NCBI GenBank assembly: GCA_018676275.1
Contig: JABHFC010000375.1
Coordinates: 1 to 5,540, forward strand
DNA from: Gammaproteobacteria bacterium
GTDB taxonomy: Bacteria > Pseudomonadota > Gammaproteobacteria > Eutrophobiales > Eutrophobiaceae
Length of the DNA: 5,540 nucleotides
Direction: 5' to 3'
Position numbers and translations under genes: made by a program. The notes beneath the pieces are model-generated. The model was not told the origin of the DNA. It did not search any database and saw nothing but the letters and a program-made list of their open reading frames with translations. This document shows, in pieces, positions 4,742-5,540 of the stretch; position 1 is the first letter of the stretch, and each line of letters starts with the position of its first letter.

Positions 4742-5540
4742 CTAGTAATTATATCCAATCTTAATTCCGTAAGTACGTGGCTCCGGTCCGCTGGAGGTCC
4801 ACATACCACCGAACGCAAAAAACGCACCGTTAAGGGGGAATTCATTTTCGATATTCTGCACAAAGGCTTCTGCATTCCAATGGCCGTTCTTGTCTTCCCA
4901 GAGCAAGCGCAGATCTGTCTGCGTATATGCTTTCTGCTTGTCCAGGAATGGATCGTTCAGTGGAGTTACCCAATAATCATCCTTAAATGCAAATTGAATA
5001 TGCGGCGTAAGTGTCCCCATATCACCAAGTGGTATTTCATAGGATGCAGTGATACCCCCTGTCCATTCCGGCGAGGTGATACGTTTATTATCAGCGACGT
5101 TCACGAATGTGCCGAAGCCATCAGAGAAACCATCCCACTCTACATAATATGCATCAATATAGGCCAGCGTTGCAGTGATAAATAACTGGTCAGTTGGAAT
5201 GGCCTGCATTTCGATTTCCACACCAAAAGTTTCCGAGGAACCGGAATTGTCTATCACAGAGGAGGGAACACTGGTATCAAATGTATAGACCTGTTGATCG
5301 GTAATTTCATTGTAGAAGATCAGCGCATTAAGTTGCAGGCGGTCATCGAGGAATCGATTTTTCGAACCCCATTCAAAATTTAAAATAGTCTCCGGTTGAT
5401 AAAATACGCTTTGTACCGGGCTTGTCGCAATCGGAGTAAAACGATTAAATCCGCCCGCAAGAAAACCGGTGGACGCAGTAAAGTACAACATATTTTCCTC
5501 ACGCCAGAACCAGTCGATACCGGTTTTCCATGTAAACTCG
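4742..5540 (-). CDS. TonB-dependent outer-membrane receptor, C-terminal part
   Basis: The frame is open from the right edge (first full codon 5539-5537) to a TAG at 4744-4742, giving 265 residues. Full receptors have 700-900, so only the last third of the 22-strand barrel is present and the plug and TonB box lie outside the window. An internal ATG at 5491 is not the start, because homologous sequence (KTGIDWFWREEN) continues upstream of it. Hallmarks in order are LYFTASTGFLAGGFN, QPETILNFEWGSKNRF, LQLNALIFYNEITDQQV, SPEWTGGITASYEIPL, AEAFVQNIENEFP and a final PRTYGIKIGYNY. Alternating amphipathic strands end in an aromatic residue (Tyr), as expected for recognition by the BAM insertion machinery. 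Such receptors use TonB-ExbBD energy to import siderophores, vitamins, glycans or other ligands. The ligand cannot be read from this part. It heads the - strand series and is followed 50 nt later by the AhpD-like gene. Confidence 0.95.
   Translation of the reverse strand, partial: EFTWKTGIDWFWREENMLYFTASTGFLAGGFNRFTPIATSPVQSVFYQPETILNFEWGSKNRFLDDRLQLNALIFYNEITDQQVYTFDTSVPSSVIDNSGSSETFGVEIEMQAIPTDQLFITATLAYIDAYYVEWDGFSDGFGTFVNVADNKRITSPEWTGGITASYEIPLGDMGTLTPHIQFAFKDDYWVTPLNDPFLDKQKAYTQTDLRLLWEDKNGHWNAEAFVQNIENEFPLNGAFFAFGGMWTSSGPEPRTYGIKIGYNY

Noticed and set aside
4706..5185. Open frame of about 159 codons on the + strand
   Set aside because: It is antisense to the TonB receptor, whose family motifs are unmistakable, and its translation is rich in Cys and Ile with no domain pattern.

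Overview
The window looks like part of an accessory catabolic and uptake region of a Gram-negative bacterium. The clearest evidence is a partial TonB-dependent outer-membrane receptor at the right edge. The gene mix (glutathione S-transferase, AhpD-like peroxidase-related protein, aldehyde dehydrogenase, PYROXD2-type flavoprotein remnant, Asp-box propeller, TonB receptor) and moderate GC content would suit an aquatic gammaproteobacterium that uses small hydrophobic or aromatic compounds. That taxonomic placement is an inference, since no rRNA or other marker is present.

Left half, + strand (1-2039): three closely spaced genes read rightwards as a likely operon. They are the 3' end of a beta-propeller protein with Asp-box (BNR) repeats, a 216-residue protein I cannot assign, and a 269-residue glutathione S-transferase with a LigF-like layout. 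The gaps between them are about 22 and 21 nt.

Right half, - strand (5540 down to 2087): a TonB-dependent receptor (5' end off the window) is followed 50 nt later by an AhpD/carboxymuconolactone-decarboxylase-family protein. An AT-rich gap of 271 nt with several inverted and direct repeats comes next, then a complete NAD(P)+-dependent aldehyde dehydrogenase. Only 15 nt after the aldehyde dehydrogenase lies a decayed gene: the N-terminal part of a PYROXD2-like FAD-dependent oxidoreductase. It carries an in-frame internal deletion through the dinucleotide-binding fold and has lost about 400 C-terminal residues. The two gene sets converge at 2040-2086, where there is a hairpin. That junction is probably also a rearrangement scar.

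Working picture (inference): the receptor would import a ligand, the aldehyde dehydrogenase would oxidise an aldehyde intermediate to the acid, and the AhpD-like protein and glutathione S-transferase would handle peroxide or electrophilic intermediates, or carry out a glutathione-dependent step. The flavin enzyme once downstream of the dehydrogenase has been lost here. The most notable items are this flavoprotein remnant and its junction, the unassigned 216-residue protein, and the repeats in the 3848-4118 gap. I found no RNA genes, CRISPR array, insertion sequence or complete new defence system.
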